A stretch of DNA of 64,000 nt from Lachnospiraceae bacterium (GTDB lineage: Bacteria; Bacillota; Clostridia; Lachnospirales; Lachnospiraceae): NCBI GenBank assembly GCA_029225065.1, contig JAQXVT010000073.1, positions 1 to 64,000 on the forward strand, read 5' to 3'. Below, piece after piece: positions 8,247 to 16,194 of the stretch. Every line of letters starts with the position of its first letter. Within the stretch, counting starts at the first letter, position 1. The position numbers and the translations under genes were made by a program. Below the pieces are notes generated by a model. The model did no database searches. It had not been told where the DNA came from and saw only the letters and a program-made list of their open reading frames with translations.

Positions 8247-9233
8247 ATGGATGAAATGCTGCTTGAAATTAAACATTTAAAGTCCTACTTTTATACAAGA
8301 AAGGGCGTAGCTCCGGCAGTTGACGACGTGTCACTGCAGGTTCCGAAGGGAAAGATCGTGGGAATCGTCGGCGAGTCTGGCTGTGGAAAGAGTATGACGG
8401 CGAAATCTGTCATGGATCTTCTGAAATATCCGGGCCGCGTGGCGGACGGAGAGATTCTGCTTGAGGGCAGGGATCTGACGAAGCTCTCTGCGAAAGAGAA
8501 GCGCAAGGTGCGCGGGGAAGACATCAGCATGATTTTCCAGGAGCCGATGACGAGTTTGAATCCGGTCATCAAGGTCGGAAAACAGGTGCGGGAGGCAATC
8601 CTGATCCATCAGAAGATGGACAAGGCAGAGGCGAAAAAACGTGTCATCGAAGTCTTCCGTCAGGTAGGCATCAGCGAGCCGGAGAAGCGATACGAGTGCT
8701 ATCCACACGAGCTTTCCGGCGGTTTGCGCCAGCGTGTCATGATTGCGATGGCAATGGTCTGCCGTCCGAAGCTGATGATTGCGGACGAGCCGACGACCGC
8801 ACTCGACGTAACAATCGAGGCACAGATCCTGAAGCTGATGAAAAATCTGTGCGATACGACCGGCATGAGCTGTCTTCTGATCTCTCACAACCTGGGCGTC
8901 ATTGCGCAGATGTGTGATTACGTGTATGTCATGTACGCGGGCAAGATCGTGGAGCAGGGAGATGTATTCACACTGTTCGACCATCCGCAGCATCCGTACA
9001 CGAAGGGACTGCTCGCATCGATTATCCATCTGGATGAACTGCCGGATCGTCTTTCCACGATTCCGGGCGTTGTGCCGAACCTGATGCATCTGCCGGAGGG
9101 CTGTGCATTCTGCGGCCGCTGCAGTGAGGCGATGGAGTGCTGTAAGACAAAGAAACCGGAATTACACGATTTAGGTGACGGGCATGCGATCCGCTGCTTT
9201 TTGCCCGCAGAAAGAGAGGCCGCTCATGAGTGA
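8247..9233 (+). CDS. Peptide ABC transporter ATPase (DppD/OppD type)
   Basis: The protein is 328 aa and is a cytoplasmic ATPase of the peptide importer class. Walker A is GESGCGKS near residue 44, the ABC signature is LSGGLRQR, Walker B is LMIADEPTTALD, and the switch His follows in LLISHNLG. The C-terminal oligo_HPY region contains CAFCGRCSEAMECC, a Cys cluster like the Fe-S-binding segment seen in many DppD/DppF proteins. GGGAGG precedes the start at good spacing. Its last eight bases overlap the next ATPase gene. Confidence 0.93.
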   Translation: MDEMLLEIKHLKSYFYTRKGVAPAVDDVSLQVPKGKIVGIVGESGCGKSMTAKSVMDLLKYPGRVADGEILLEGRDLTKLSAKEKRKVRGEDISMIFQEPMTSLNPVIKVGKQVREAILIHQKMDKAEAKKRVIEVFRQVGISEPEKRYECYPHELSGGLRQRVMIAMAMVCRPKLMIADEPTTALDVTIEAQILKLMKNLCDTTGMSCLLISHNLGVIAQMCDYVYVMYAGKIVEQGDVFTLFDHPQHPYTKGLLASIIHLDELPDRLSTIPGVVPNLMHLPEGCAFCGRCSEAMECCKTKKPELHDLGDGHAIRCFLPAEREAAHE

Positions 9234-10185
9234 AGAAAAGAAAGTGCTGCTTCGGTGCGAGCACCTGGTAAAGGAATTTCCGGTAGACCGGAAGAGAAGC
9301 GTTCATGCCGTATCGGACATTGACCTTGAAATCTACGAGGGCGAATGCCTGGCACTGGTAGGAGAGAGCGGCTGCGGAAAATCGACACTTGGCCGGACAC
9401 TGATCCAGCTGCACAAGCCGACCTCCGGAGATGTGTGGTTTAAGGATGCAAAGATTTCCGGAATGAAAGCATCGGAGTTTGCACCGTACCGCAGACAGAT
9501 GCAGATGATTTTTCAGGATCCGTACGCATCGCTCGACCCGCGTATGAATGTGCATGATATCATCGCAGAGCCGCTTGTGACTTACAAGGTCTGTGCAAAT
9601 AAAGAAGAGCTGACGAAAAAGGTACTGGAGCTGATGGACGCGGTCGGCGTGCCGCGCGATTTCCTCTACCGTTATCCGCACCAGTTTTCCGGCGGACAGC
9701 GCCAGAGAATCGGAATCGCAAGAGCCATCGCGCTGCGTCCGTCACTTGTCATCTGTGACGAGCCGGTGTCCGCGCTGGACGTATCGGTACAGAGCCAGGT
9801 GCTCAACCTGCTCAAAGACATTCAGGCACAGTACGGTCTGACCTATCTGTTTATCAGCCATGACCTCTCTGTTGTCCGTTTTATTTCGAACCGTGTATGC
9901 GTCATGTTCCTCGGCAGGGTCTGCGAGATCGGTGATTCCGCGCTGATCTACGAGAAGCCGCTGCATCCGTACACGAAATTCCTGATGAATGCGATTCCGA
10001 TCGCGGACCCGCATTTAAGAGGAGAAGAAAAGACACTGCTCGAGGGCGAGCTTCCAAGCCCGATCAACCCGCCGAAGGGCTGCCGTTTCCACACCAGATG
10101 TCCGTACGCAACTGAGAAGTGCAGGACGGAGGAGCCGGCGCTTCGCGAAGTGGACGGACGAAAGGTAGCGTGCCACATGGCATAA
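9226..10185 (+). CDS. Peptide ABC transporter ATPase (DppF/OppF type)
   Basis: The protein is 319 aa. Walker A is GESGCGKSTLGR, the signature is FSGGQRQRIGIARA, and Walker B is LVICDEPVSALD. The oligo_HPY tail ends with RFHTRCPYATEKCRTEEP, again Cys-containing. I start it at ATG 9226 (MSEEKKVLL), which overlaps the end of the DppD-type gene; an in-frame ATG at 9175 lies deep in the previous gene. It completes the importer. Its stop codon lies inside the first of two tandem hairpin repeats that follow. Confidence 0.92.
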   Translation: MSEEKKVLLRCEHLVKEFPVDRKRSVHAVSDIDLEIYEGECLALVGESGCGKSTLGRTLIQLHKPTSGDVWFKDAKISGMKASEFAPYRRQMQMIFQDPYASLDPRMNVHDIIAEPLVTYKVCANKEELTKKVLELMDAVGVPRDFLYRYPHQFSGGQRQRIGIARAIALRPSLVICDEPVSALDVSVQSQVLNLLKDIQAQYGLTYLFISHDLSVVRFISNRVCVMFLGRVCEIGDSALIYEKPLHPYTKFLMNAIPIADPHLRGEEKTLLEGELPSPINPPKGCRFHTRCPYATEKCRTEEPALREVDGRKVACHMA

Positions 10186-10293
10186 GGAGGGACCCGCTTG
10201 CGGGGGGATCCCTTATGCCCGGTAGAGGCAGGCAGGGTATTTCATAAGGAGGGACCCGCTTGCGGGGGGATCCCTTATGCCCGGTAGAGGCAG
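10181..10293 (+). repeat. Tandem duplication of a 51-bp hairpin unit
   Basis: Positions 10181-10231 and 10243-10293 are identical over 51 bp. Each unit folds as CATAAGGAGGGACCCGC against GCGGGGGGATCCCTTATG, then carries CCGGTAGAGGCAG. The first unit includes the stop codon of the preceding ATPase gene. The spacer between units is 11 bp. Confidence 0.85.
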
Positions 10294-10313
10294 AAACAAC
10301 TTAACGATTACAT

Positions 10314-10348
10314 ACAGCCCACGACAAAATTTGCCGTGGGCTGTCTTG
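10314..10348 (+). terminator. Intrinsic terminator-like hairpin after the peptide transporter operon
   Basis: ACAGCCCACG (10314-10323) pairs with CGTGGGCTGT (10335-10344), loop ACAAAATTTGC, followed by CTTGACATTT. It is a strong 10-bp stem but has a short T tract. Confidence 0.7.
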
Positions 10349-10375
10349 ACATTTAGCATAGTTTGTTTTTATCAT
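10346..10375 (+). promoter_or_regulatory. Promoter of the esterase gene
   Basis: TTGACA (10346-10351) and TATCAT (10370-10375) are 18 bp apart. The -35 box directly follows the terminator stem. The 5' leader of about 80 nt contains a small TTCAGAG...CTCTGAACAG inverted repeat. Confidence 0.7.
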
Positions 10376-10386
10376 ATGAGTAATGA

Positions 10387-10422
10387 TTCAGAGCAAACAA
10401 AATTTTACCTGCCTCTGAACAG
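10387..10422 (+). repeat. Small inverted repeat with MITE-like ends
   Basis: TTCAGAGC at the left and GCCTCTGAACAG at the right flank a core rich in AAAATTTT. The ends match those of the element at 22456-22597. It lies in the 5' leader of the esterase gene, between promoter and ribosome binding site. Confidence 0.5.
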
Positions 10423-10459
10423 GTCAAAACACGAATTACAAGAGAGGAGCATATACATT

Positions 10460-11254
10460 ATGGCACGTATCAGCTGTAATTTTTATTCATACTCGGTCGG
10501 CTACCCGATCGACATCCAGATCATCCTGCCGAGCCTGAGCCCGTGCGACGGAGACGTGATGCCGGAGCTGACACATAAAATCACAGAAAAATATCCGGTG
10601 ATCTATTTCCTGCACGGACATGGGAATGATTACCTTTGCTGGAGCCGTTTTACCTCCATTGAGCGTTATGTGGAGGAACGGCGGATTGCGGCAGTCTTCT
10701 GTTCCGTCGGAAACAAGGCGTACATGAACGCCGAGTACGGTGAGAACTGGTTTGATCTCGTAGAGAAAGAATTGCCGGAATTTGTTGAGACGAATTTCCC
10801 GATTTCTGATAAGAAAGAGGATCGTTACGTTGCCGGTCTGTCGATGGGCGGCTACGGCGCACTTGTGCACGGCCTGAAGCATCCGGAACGGTTCGCGGCA
10901 GTCGGAGCATTTTCACCTGGAGTCATCATGCCTCAGATGGCAGAGGAAAACGGCGGAATCGCGCTGGGACATTCCTTCCCGCCGATGATCAGGGCAGAGG
11001 AGCTTGTCGATGACCTTCTTGCGAAAAAATCTGATTTCCCAAAGATTTTCCTGTGTATCGGACACAACGATTTCCTCTATGAATCCGTGGAAGCTTTCCA
11101 TCAGAAGCTGGTAAAAGACGGCGTGGAGCACCGCTGCGACAGCGTGCCGGGCTACGAGCACGAGTGGGCGCTTTGGGATCTGGAGCTTCCTCTGTTCCTT
11201 GACTGGATTCCGCGCACGGATGCGTACGCAAAGATGGAAAGACGGAAAATGTGA
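10460..11254 (+). CDS. Esterase-D-like alpha/beta hydrolase (putative esterase family)
   Basis: The protein is 264 aa, the usual size for the esterase family that includes S-formylglutathione hydrolase and EstA tributyrin esterase. The nucleophile elbow is GLSMGGYGA (Ser128). A family HGHGNDYLCW segment precedes it (residues 52-61). Candidate acid and base residues lie in IGHNDFL and GYEHEWALW. There is no signal peptide, so it is cytoplasmic. I chose ATG 10460 because GAGAGGAGC lies 10 bases upstream; longer in-frame starts would read through the promoter and hairpins. It has its own promoter. The substrate is unknown; short-chain acyl or acetyl esters are plausible. Confidence 0.87.
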   Translation: MARISCNFYSYSVGYPIDIQIILPSLSPCDGDVMPELTHKITEKYPVIYFLHGHGNDYLCWSRFTSIERYVEERRIAAVFCSVGNKAYMNAEYGENWFDLVEKELPEFVETNFPISDKKEDRYVAGLSMGGYGALVHGLKHPERFAAVGAFSPGVIMPQMAEENGGIALGHSFPPMIRAEELVDDLLAKKSDFPKIFLCIGHNDFLYESVEAFHQKLVKDGVEHRCDSVPGYEHEWALWDLELPLFLDWIPRTDAYAKMERRKM

Positions 11255-11283
11255 GGATAAAGACGGCAGAAAGGGGCGAAGCA

Positions 11284-11509
11284 ATGTACAACCCTCAGCT
11301 TGCGACATTTATTCGGGCGTTCGATGTACCAGGATGCAAAATACATTATCCAGTATTGTCGGGATTCGGTGACACGCGCGAAAAATGCCATGCAGGAGGA
11401 TTCGAACGTGATTCGGACCGGTTCCTCCCCAATGACTCCGGCGCAGCTTTTGCTGGATCTCTGGGCCAAAATTCAGACGATGGATCCGTCCATCATTGTC
11501 TGGCGGTAA
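11284..11509 (+). pseudogene. Decayed LysR-family regulator
   Basis: The ATG at 11284 starts MYNPQLATFIR, the typical beginning of a LysR helix-turn-helix domain. The frame then jumps from that of 11284 to that of 11300, which reads SMYQDAKYIIQYCRDSV and then MTPAQLLLDLWAKIQ, matching the linker helix and the start of the effector domain. About 45-50 residues of the DNA-binding domain are missing between the two parts, and the gene stops at 11509, far short of the usual 290-300 residues. This is an internal deletion with frameshift plus loss of the 3' two thirds. No function is expected. The family call rests on remembered LysR sequence patterns. Confidence 0.7.
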
Positions 11510-11518
11510 AGGATCGGC

Positions 11519-11547
11519 TTGCATCCACGGCGCTGATTGTATATACT
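11519..11547 (+). promoter_or_regulatory. Promoter of the TPR-GGDEF gene
   Basis: TTGCAT (11519-11524) and TATACT (11542-11547) are 17 bp apart, about 70 bp upstream of the start codon at 11618. Confidence 0.65.
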
Positions 11548-11617
11548 AGATGCTATAGGTACGTTTTGACAGGGTGACGAGACTGATGAAAGGAATACCA
11601 TTTTTGCGGGATTTGTT

Positions 11618-13210
11618 ATGGAAACGGAAGGGTTAAAGAAAAAGATTTTAGAGGCCAGGTCTGTAAAGACAGAAAAAATGCTTGCCTGCTGTGACGAGGT
11701 GTATGAGATTGCGGAAAAGACAGATAACCGTGAGCTGCTTGGATTTCTGTATTTTTATAAGGGAGAAGCTTATTATGTGCGCAATGAGATAAAGCTCATG
11801 TTTGAATGTATGACGAAAGCAATCCCGTATCTGAGCGAGACGGAGCAGTGGGAGCTTTTGTCGCGTGCATACAATATCATGGCGATCACATTGATCAACA
11901 GAGGCAATGCACCGGTTGCGGTGGACTATTATCTGAGTGCGCTTGACTGTGCGGTGGAACATGATCTGCACCTGGATGAATGCAGGATACATATCAATCT
12001 TGGCTGGCTGTATATGCAGAATGAGATCTATCAGGAAGCCGACGAGCAGTTTACAGCAGCCCAGGATATTTATAGAAAAAGTCCTGACCGGGAGAAGCAG
12101 CAGGGACGTCTGATTATGATTTATACAAATCTTGCAAGCTGCTGTATTCTGCAGGGAAAAATGGAACGTGCCGGTGAATATGTGCGTCGCCTGAATGAGC
12201 AGTGCAGGCCCTATTTTAAAAACATGGATCATGTGTACGTGGGCTGTATGGAGGCCAGATATTACCATTATTGCGGGGAAACAGAAGTAAGGGATAAAAT
12301 CATCCGTGAGATCATGAACCGAATTGAAAATCCGGATCAGTTTGACGGACCGCTTCCGATCCTGGATCTGTTTGATGACCTGTATTCTCTTTGCGAGCTC
12401 ACATTTGAGATTGGAAAATATGATATCTGTGCACAGATAACAGCGAAATTAGAACCGGTGATTGAAAATACAGATATCATTAATCTGGAAAGAAAGCTGC
12501 TGGCACTCAAAATCCGATATTATAAACTGCACAACGACGTGGAAAAATACAAAAATGCATCGGTGCGGTTCTATGAGCTCATTATGATGATGGAAGAAGA
12601 AAGCAGGCATATGATTGCCAACATGATCAGGATTCGAACCTCATTGGAGCAGGTGAAGAAACAGAATGCACTTCTCGTGAAAAAATCGGAGACTGATGCG
12701 CTCACGGGACTGGCGAACCGGTACCGACTCACGGATTATTCCCAGGAGCTTATGGATGTGGCCTTTCGTGAACAGGTTCCGTATGCGATTGAGATTCTGG
12801 ATATCGATTATTTCAAGGAATACAATGATCATTATGGCCATCAGGCAGGGGATCTGTGCATAAAACAGGTAGCGAATCAGCTGAGTAAGATGCAGAGCAG
12901 GCATATTTTCTGCGCAAGATATGGCGGGGATGAGTTTATTCTTATTTATAAAGGTCTTTCGAAGGATGAGGTTCTTTTAAGTGCGAGGAAGCTCAAAAAA
13001 GAGATTGCAGGACTGGGGCTTCGGCATGAATACTCCAAAAGTGCAGATGTTGTGACGATCTCCCAGGGAATCTGTATTACAGTTCCGACCGAGTTAAACA
13101 GAGGCTGGGATTTCCTGCATCAGGCGGACAATTACCTGTATGAGGTAAAGCGGAAAGGCCGCAATGCCATAGGAATTGGTGATTTCAAAGAGATGAAAAT
13201 GGAGCTGTAA
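11618..13210 (+). CDS. Diguanylate cyclase with N-terminal TPR-like repeats
   Basis: The protein is 530 aa and has no signal peptide or membrane segment. Residues 1 to about 340 are helical with TPR-like patterns such as LLSRAYNIMAITLINRGNA and RIHINLGWLYMQNEIYQEA. A coiled segment near 325-355 leads into a GGDEF domain beginning at SETDALTGLANRYRL, with the active site GGDEF at 436-440. The family synthesises cyclic di-GMP. The helical half probably senses a protein or peptide partner. It is monocistronic, with its own promoter and a strong terminator. No EAL or HD-GYP phosphodiesterase is seen nearby. Confidence 0.88.
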   Translation: METEGLKKKILEARSVKTEKMLACCDEVYEIAEKTDNRELLGFLYFYKGEAYYVRNEIKLMFECMTKAIPYLSETEQWELLSRAYNIMAITLINRGNAPVAVDYYLSALDCAVEHDLHLDECRIHINLGWLYMQNEIYQEADEQFTAAQDIYRKSPDREKQQGRLIMIYTNLASCCILQGKMERAGEYVRRLNEQCRPYFKNMDHVYVGCMEARYYHYCGETEVRDKIIREIMNRIENPDQFDGPLPILDLFDDLYSLCELTFEIGKYDICAQITAKLEPVIENTDIINLERKLLALKIRYYKLHNDVEKYKNASVRFYELIMMMEEESRHMIANMIRIRTSLEQVKKQNALLVKKSETDALTGLANRYRLTDYSQELMDVAFREQVPYAIEILDIDYFKEYNDHYGHQAGDLCIKQVANQLSKMQSRHIFCARYGGDEFILIYKGLSKDEVLLSARKLKKEIAGLGLRHEYSKSADVVTISQGICITVPTELNRGWDFLHQADNYLYEVKRKGRNAIGIGDFKEMKMEL

Positions 13211-13226
13211 TATAATCTGAAAAAAA

Positions 13227-13258
13227 TACGCCCTGCCGTTTTGGCAGGGCGTATAAAA
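13227..13258. terminator. Bidirectional terminator between convergent genes
   Basis: ATACGCCCTGCC (13227-13238) pairs perfectly with GGCAGGGCGTAT (13243-13254). It is preceded by AAAAAA and followed by AAAATTT, so it can serve both the GGDEF gene and the oleate hydratase gene on the other strand. Confidence 0.85.
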
Positions 13259-13268
13259 TTTCATGGCA

Positions 13269-15230
13269 TTACATCATTCCGTCCTTGATGATCTGATGAT
13301 CGCGCAGCACTTTCTCGATCACGGTTCCCTGGATGACGTGCAGCAGCGGCTTTTTCAGTGCATTGAGCGGTCCCGGCAGCTCAATCTCAAGCGGTGATTT
13401 GCCGTCCATCAGCTTGACACTGGAATCGAGCAGCTCGCGGATGTCGTAGACGCTTCCCCACACCTCCGGTACGCCGCGGTCAACGCCGAGCAGTCCATAG
13501 ACAGCCTCCATAGCGGTTCGAACGGAATACTCTGTCGTGAAGACGGTATCACGCGGGGTCTCTGCGAACTGTCCGAGGAATGCAAAGTTCACACAGCCAT
13601 CCGGAATGACATCCGGGCGGTCACCCTTTGCGCGCGGCATGAAGAATGCGGTGATATACGGCATCATGGTCGGTACGCAGACTGCGCTGTGCTCCGCCAT
13701 CTCCTCGATCTGGTCGGTCGGTACGCCAAGGTGGTACAGCCACTCCTCAGTAATCTCCTTACCGGTGCAGTCCTTCATCGGCTTCTTGATATAGTCGCCC
13801 GGCTTATCGGTGAACAGACCGTAAACCCATACGCAGACCTTATCTTTGTCCTGATCCTTGAACTGTCCCTGACGGTTGATCGTCCAGCTTAACAGCCAGG
13901 AGGAATCCTGACAGCTTACGATACCTCCCGTTACGACCTTGCCGCTCTTCGGATCACGTTTGCAGATGTTGGTGATATACGGGATGATCCGGTCATCGAG
14001 AGTGGTAATTGTAGCGGACTCCCAGTTCGTCTTAGCGATATCGGAGCAGAATTTCTCCGGATGTCCAAAGGACGGATCCTGCTTTGCGATGTTTTTCCAG
14101 AGGTTCCAGCAGCCGCTTGTGCGTACTTCCGCATCTCCATTCGGCGCATGATTCTGGTCGCCGTAGATCGTACCCTCGGTACAGCTTCCGTTTGTGACGA
14201 AGACGAGATCATTTTCGGTGAGCAGAATGCCTTTTTCTACGCCATCGACCTTGCACTCGATTGCGGAAGCGATCTTCTTGCCGTTACGGAACTCGAAGAC
14301 AACGTTTGTAACCTCTGTATTGTACTGGAAATGAACGCCTGCGTCCTCAAGGTAGCGCTGCATCGGGAGAATCAGGGATTCATACTGATTGTATTTGGTA
14401 AATTTCAGGGCGCTGAAATCCGGCAGTCCGGAAATATGATGGATGAAACGCTGGAAGTACAGCTTCATCTCCAGTGCACTGTGCCAGTTCTCAAATGCAA
14501 ACATCGTTCTCCAGTACAGCCAGAATGTGGAATTGAAGACTTCATCATCGAATACATCCTCGATCGTCTTGTCGTAGAGATCCTCATCCTTTGTCATGAA
14601 CAGCTTCATGATTTCCATGCAGCCCTTCTGGCTTAAGTTGAAGCGTCCGTCGGTGTGAGCGTCTTCGCCGCGGTTCTTTGTGGCACGGCACAGAGAGTAG
14701 TTCGGATCATGTTTGTTCAGCCAGTAATACTCGTCAAGTACGGATACGCCCGGTGTTTCGATCGAAGGAATGCTGCGGAACAGATCCCAGAGGCACTCGA
14801 AGTGGTTTTCCATCTCACGGCCGCCGCGCATTACATAGCCGCGGCTCGGATCGAAGATACCGTCGCAGGCGCCGCCGGCAATGTCCATTGCCTCAAGAAT
14901 ATGAATGTGGTCGCCCGGCATCTGGCCGTCACGCACGAGGAAGCAGGCTGCTGCGAGAGAAGCGAGGCCGCTGCCTACGATGTAGGCGTTCTTTTCATCA
15001 ACGCCTTCCGGCTTCTCCGGTCTTGCAAATGCCTCGTAGTTTCCGTTTGAATAATAAATGCCTTTGCTGTTTTTTTCGTAACGTCCGCGCTCGGTATTGC
15101 GGTAGCCGCTATTAGCTGCCTGCTGTTTCTTTTTTGCGGTTTCCTGATTCTTTTTCTTTGTGAAGTATGCAGCTCCCAGTCCGGCTGCAAGTACAGATGC
15201 TGCTGCAAGTTTTTTGTTTGTCTTTGACAT
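13269..15230 (-). CDS. ohyA: Oleate hydratase (MCRA family flavoprotein)
   Basis: The protein is 653 aa. The family uses FAD to add water to the cis-9 double bond of oleate and related unsaturated fatty acids, giving 10-hydroxy products; in gut bacteria it is linked to fatty-acid detoxification. The FAD-binding region is AYIVGSGLASLAAACFLVRD, followed by ILEAMDIAGGACDG and RGGREMENHFECLWDLF, all typical. It differs from many homologues by an N-terminal extension of about 80 residues that includes a hydrophobic helix (residues about 7-24) and a Lys-rich stretch, suggesting a membrane anchor. ATG 15230 follows AAAGGTGGAG at good spacing; a GTG four codons earlier is less likely. A TetR gene lies upstream on the same strand. 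Confidence 0.93.
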   Translation of the reverse strand: MSKTNKKLAAASVLAAGLGAAYFTKKKNQETAKKKQQAANSGYRNTERGRYEKNSKGIYYSNGNYEAFARPEKPEGVDEKNAYIVGSGLASLAAACFLVRDGQMPGDHIHILEAMDIAGGACDGIFDPSRGYVMRGGREMENHFECLWDLFRSIPSIETPGVSVLDEYYWLNKHDPNYSLCRATKNRGEDAHTDGRFNLSQKGCMEIMKLFMTKDEDLYDKTIEDVFDDEVFNSTFWLYWRTMFAFENWHSALEMKLYFQRFIHHISGLPDFSALKFTKYNQYESLILPMQRYLEDAGVHFQYNTEVTNVVFEFRNGKKIASAIECKVDGVEKGILLTENDLVFVTNGSCTEGTIYGDQNHAPNGDAEVRTSGCWNLWKNIAKQDPSFGHPEKFCSDIAKTNWESATITTLDDRIIPYITNICKRDPKSGKVVTGGIVSCQDSSWLLSWTINRQGQFKDQDKDKVCVWVYGLFTDKPGDYIKKPMKDCTGKEITEEWLYHLGVPTDQIEEMAEHSAVCVPTMMPYITAFFMPRAKGDRPDVIPDGCVNFAFLGQFAETPRDTVFTTEYSVRTAMEAVYGLLGVDRGVPEVWGSVYDIRELLDSSVKLMDGKSPLEIELPGPLNALKKPLLHVIQGTVIEKVLRDHQIIKDGMM

Positions 15231-15303
15231 ATAAAACTCCACCTTTCTATGTTTGTGTGTTCCGCGAAATCGGGATCACCGTGTTTATCTGTTTGATGAG
15301 GCT

Positions 15304-15385
15304 ACTATAATGCAGGCAAAAAAGTTTTACCATTTACAAAACGGGCAGAATGTTAAGTTTTTAATCATTCTGTCCGTTTTGTAAA
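15304..15385 (-). promoter_or_regulatory. Large palindrome and probable promoter/operator of oleate hydratase
   Basis: TTTACAAAACGGGCAGAAT (15333-15351) and its inverted copy at 15367-15385 match at 18 of 19 positions, with 15 bp between. On the minus strand a TATAGT -10-like box (15309-15304) lies about 24 bp downstream of the palindrome, so the palindrome would cover or adjoin the -35 region. It could be the operator of the adjacent TetR protein. It could also act as a terminator of the TetR gene, because ACTTTTTT follows on that strand. Confidence 0.6.
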
Positions 15386-15399
15386 GAAAGTATGCGATT

Positions 15400-15963
15400 T
15401 TACTTTGTGCTGTTCTCAAAATTCTGAAGAGAATTCGTGATATTGCCGCTCATGGCGGTGCAGATATGGTGCACGAGCTCCTGGTAATCGTCTTTCATGC
15501 CATTTTTGATCCAGTCGAGCATCAGCCCGACGAAGCTGTACTTATAAAAGTCGGCCACGAACTGCTTCTGTTCTTTTGTGACATGCATTCCGGCGGCTTT
15601 TTCCTCGACGACACCTTCGATCAGGTCGTACGTCAGATGGAAGAGATAGTTTTCAATCTGATCGCGGCTGAGCGCATGATAGACATTCAAAATAAAAGGC
15701 TTGTTTTCCATAACAGCCTCGAAGATCTGCATCAGGCCCTCCTGCCAGGTGGCGTACGTTTTTTTGCCCTGCAGCGCATTCGAGGCATCCTCAAAGCAGG
15801 CCCACTCGACGAGGTCGTAGATATCCTTAAAATGATAATAAAAAGACATGCGGCTGATCCCGCAGTCATTGGTCAGATCGCTGATTGTGATTTTGTCGAC
15901 CGGTTTTTTTAACAGAAATTTTTTTAGAGACGCTTCGAGGGCGTATTTGGTTGCGTTTTGCAT
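15400..15963 (-). CDS. TetR-family transcriptional regulator
   Basis: The protein is 187 aa. The N-terminal helix-turn-helix is clear (KITISDLTNDCGISRMSFYYHFKD, about residues 20-43), followed by a variable helical ligand-binding region. ATG 15963 is supported by GGAGG seven bases upstream; an earlier in-frame ATG at 15996 lacks one. The gene sits just upstream of oleate hydratase on the same strand, separated by a 19-bp-arm palindrome, so it probably controls that gene in response to a fatty acid or a membrane stress signal. That link is inference from position. DhaS-like activators are a related TetR group. Confidence 0.88.
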   Translation of the reverse strand: MQNATKYALEASLKKFLLKKPVDKITISDLTNDCGISRMSFYYHFKDIYDLVEWACFEDASNALQGKKTYATWQEGLMQIFEAVMENKPFILNVYHALSRDQIENYLFHLTYDLIEGVVEEKAAGMHVTKEQKQFVADFYKYSFVGLMLDWIKNGMKDDYQELVHHICTAMSGNITNSLQNFENSTK

Positions 15964-16082
15964 AGGGGACCTCCGTTTCTTTGCTGAAAAATACATTGAA
16001 TATCCACCTGATAAATATAGTAGGAGTATAACATATCACTGCCGCAAAAATAAAAAATAGATATAAAAAGTATCTTAATTTT

Positions 16083-16111
16083 TTGAAAACCGGAACGCGA
16101 AATCTTATAAA
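16083..16111 (+). promoter_or_regulatory. Promoter upstream of the FTR-like gene
   Basis: TTGAAA (16083-16088) and TATAAA (16106-16111) are 17 bp apart, about 85 bp before the start codon at 16195. Confidence 0.55.
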
Positions 16112-16194
16112 GAGGAGCCGTCTACAGATGACAGAACATCGAAACTGTGCTAAGATGAGGAAAAGAATCAAGAAGGAGAACAGGAGGAAGACAG

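Noticed and set aside
10181-10293. Possible two-repeat CRISPR remnant
   Set aside because: There are only two units, each a large hairpin with an 11-bp spacer, and no cas genes are present.
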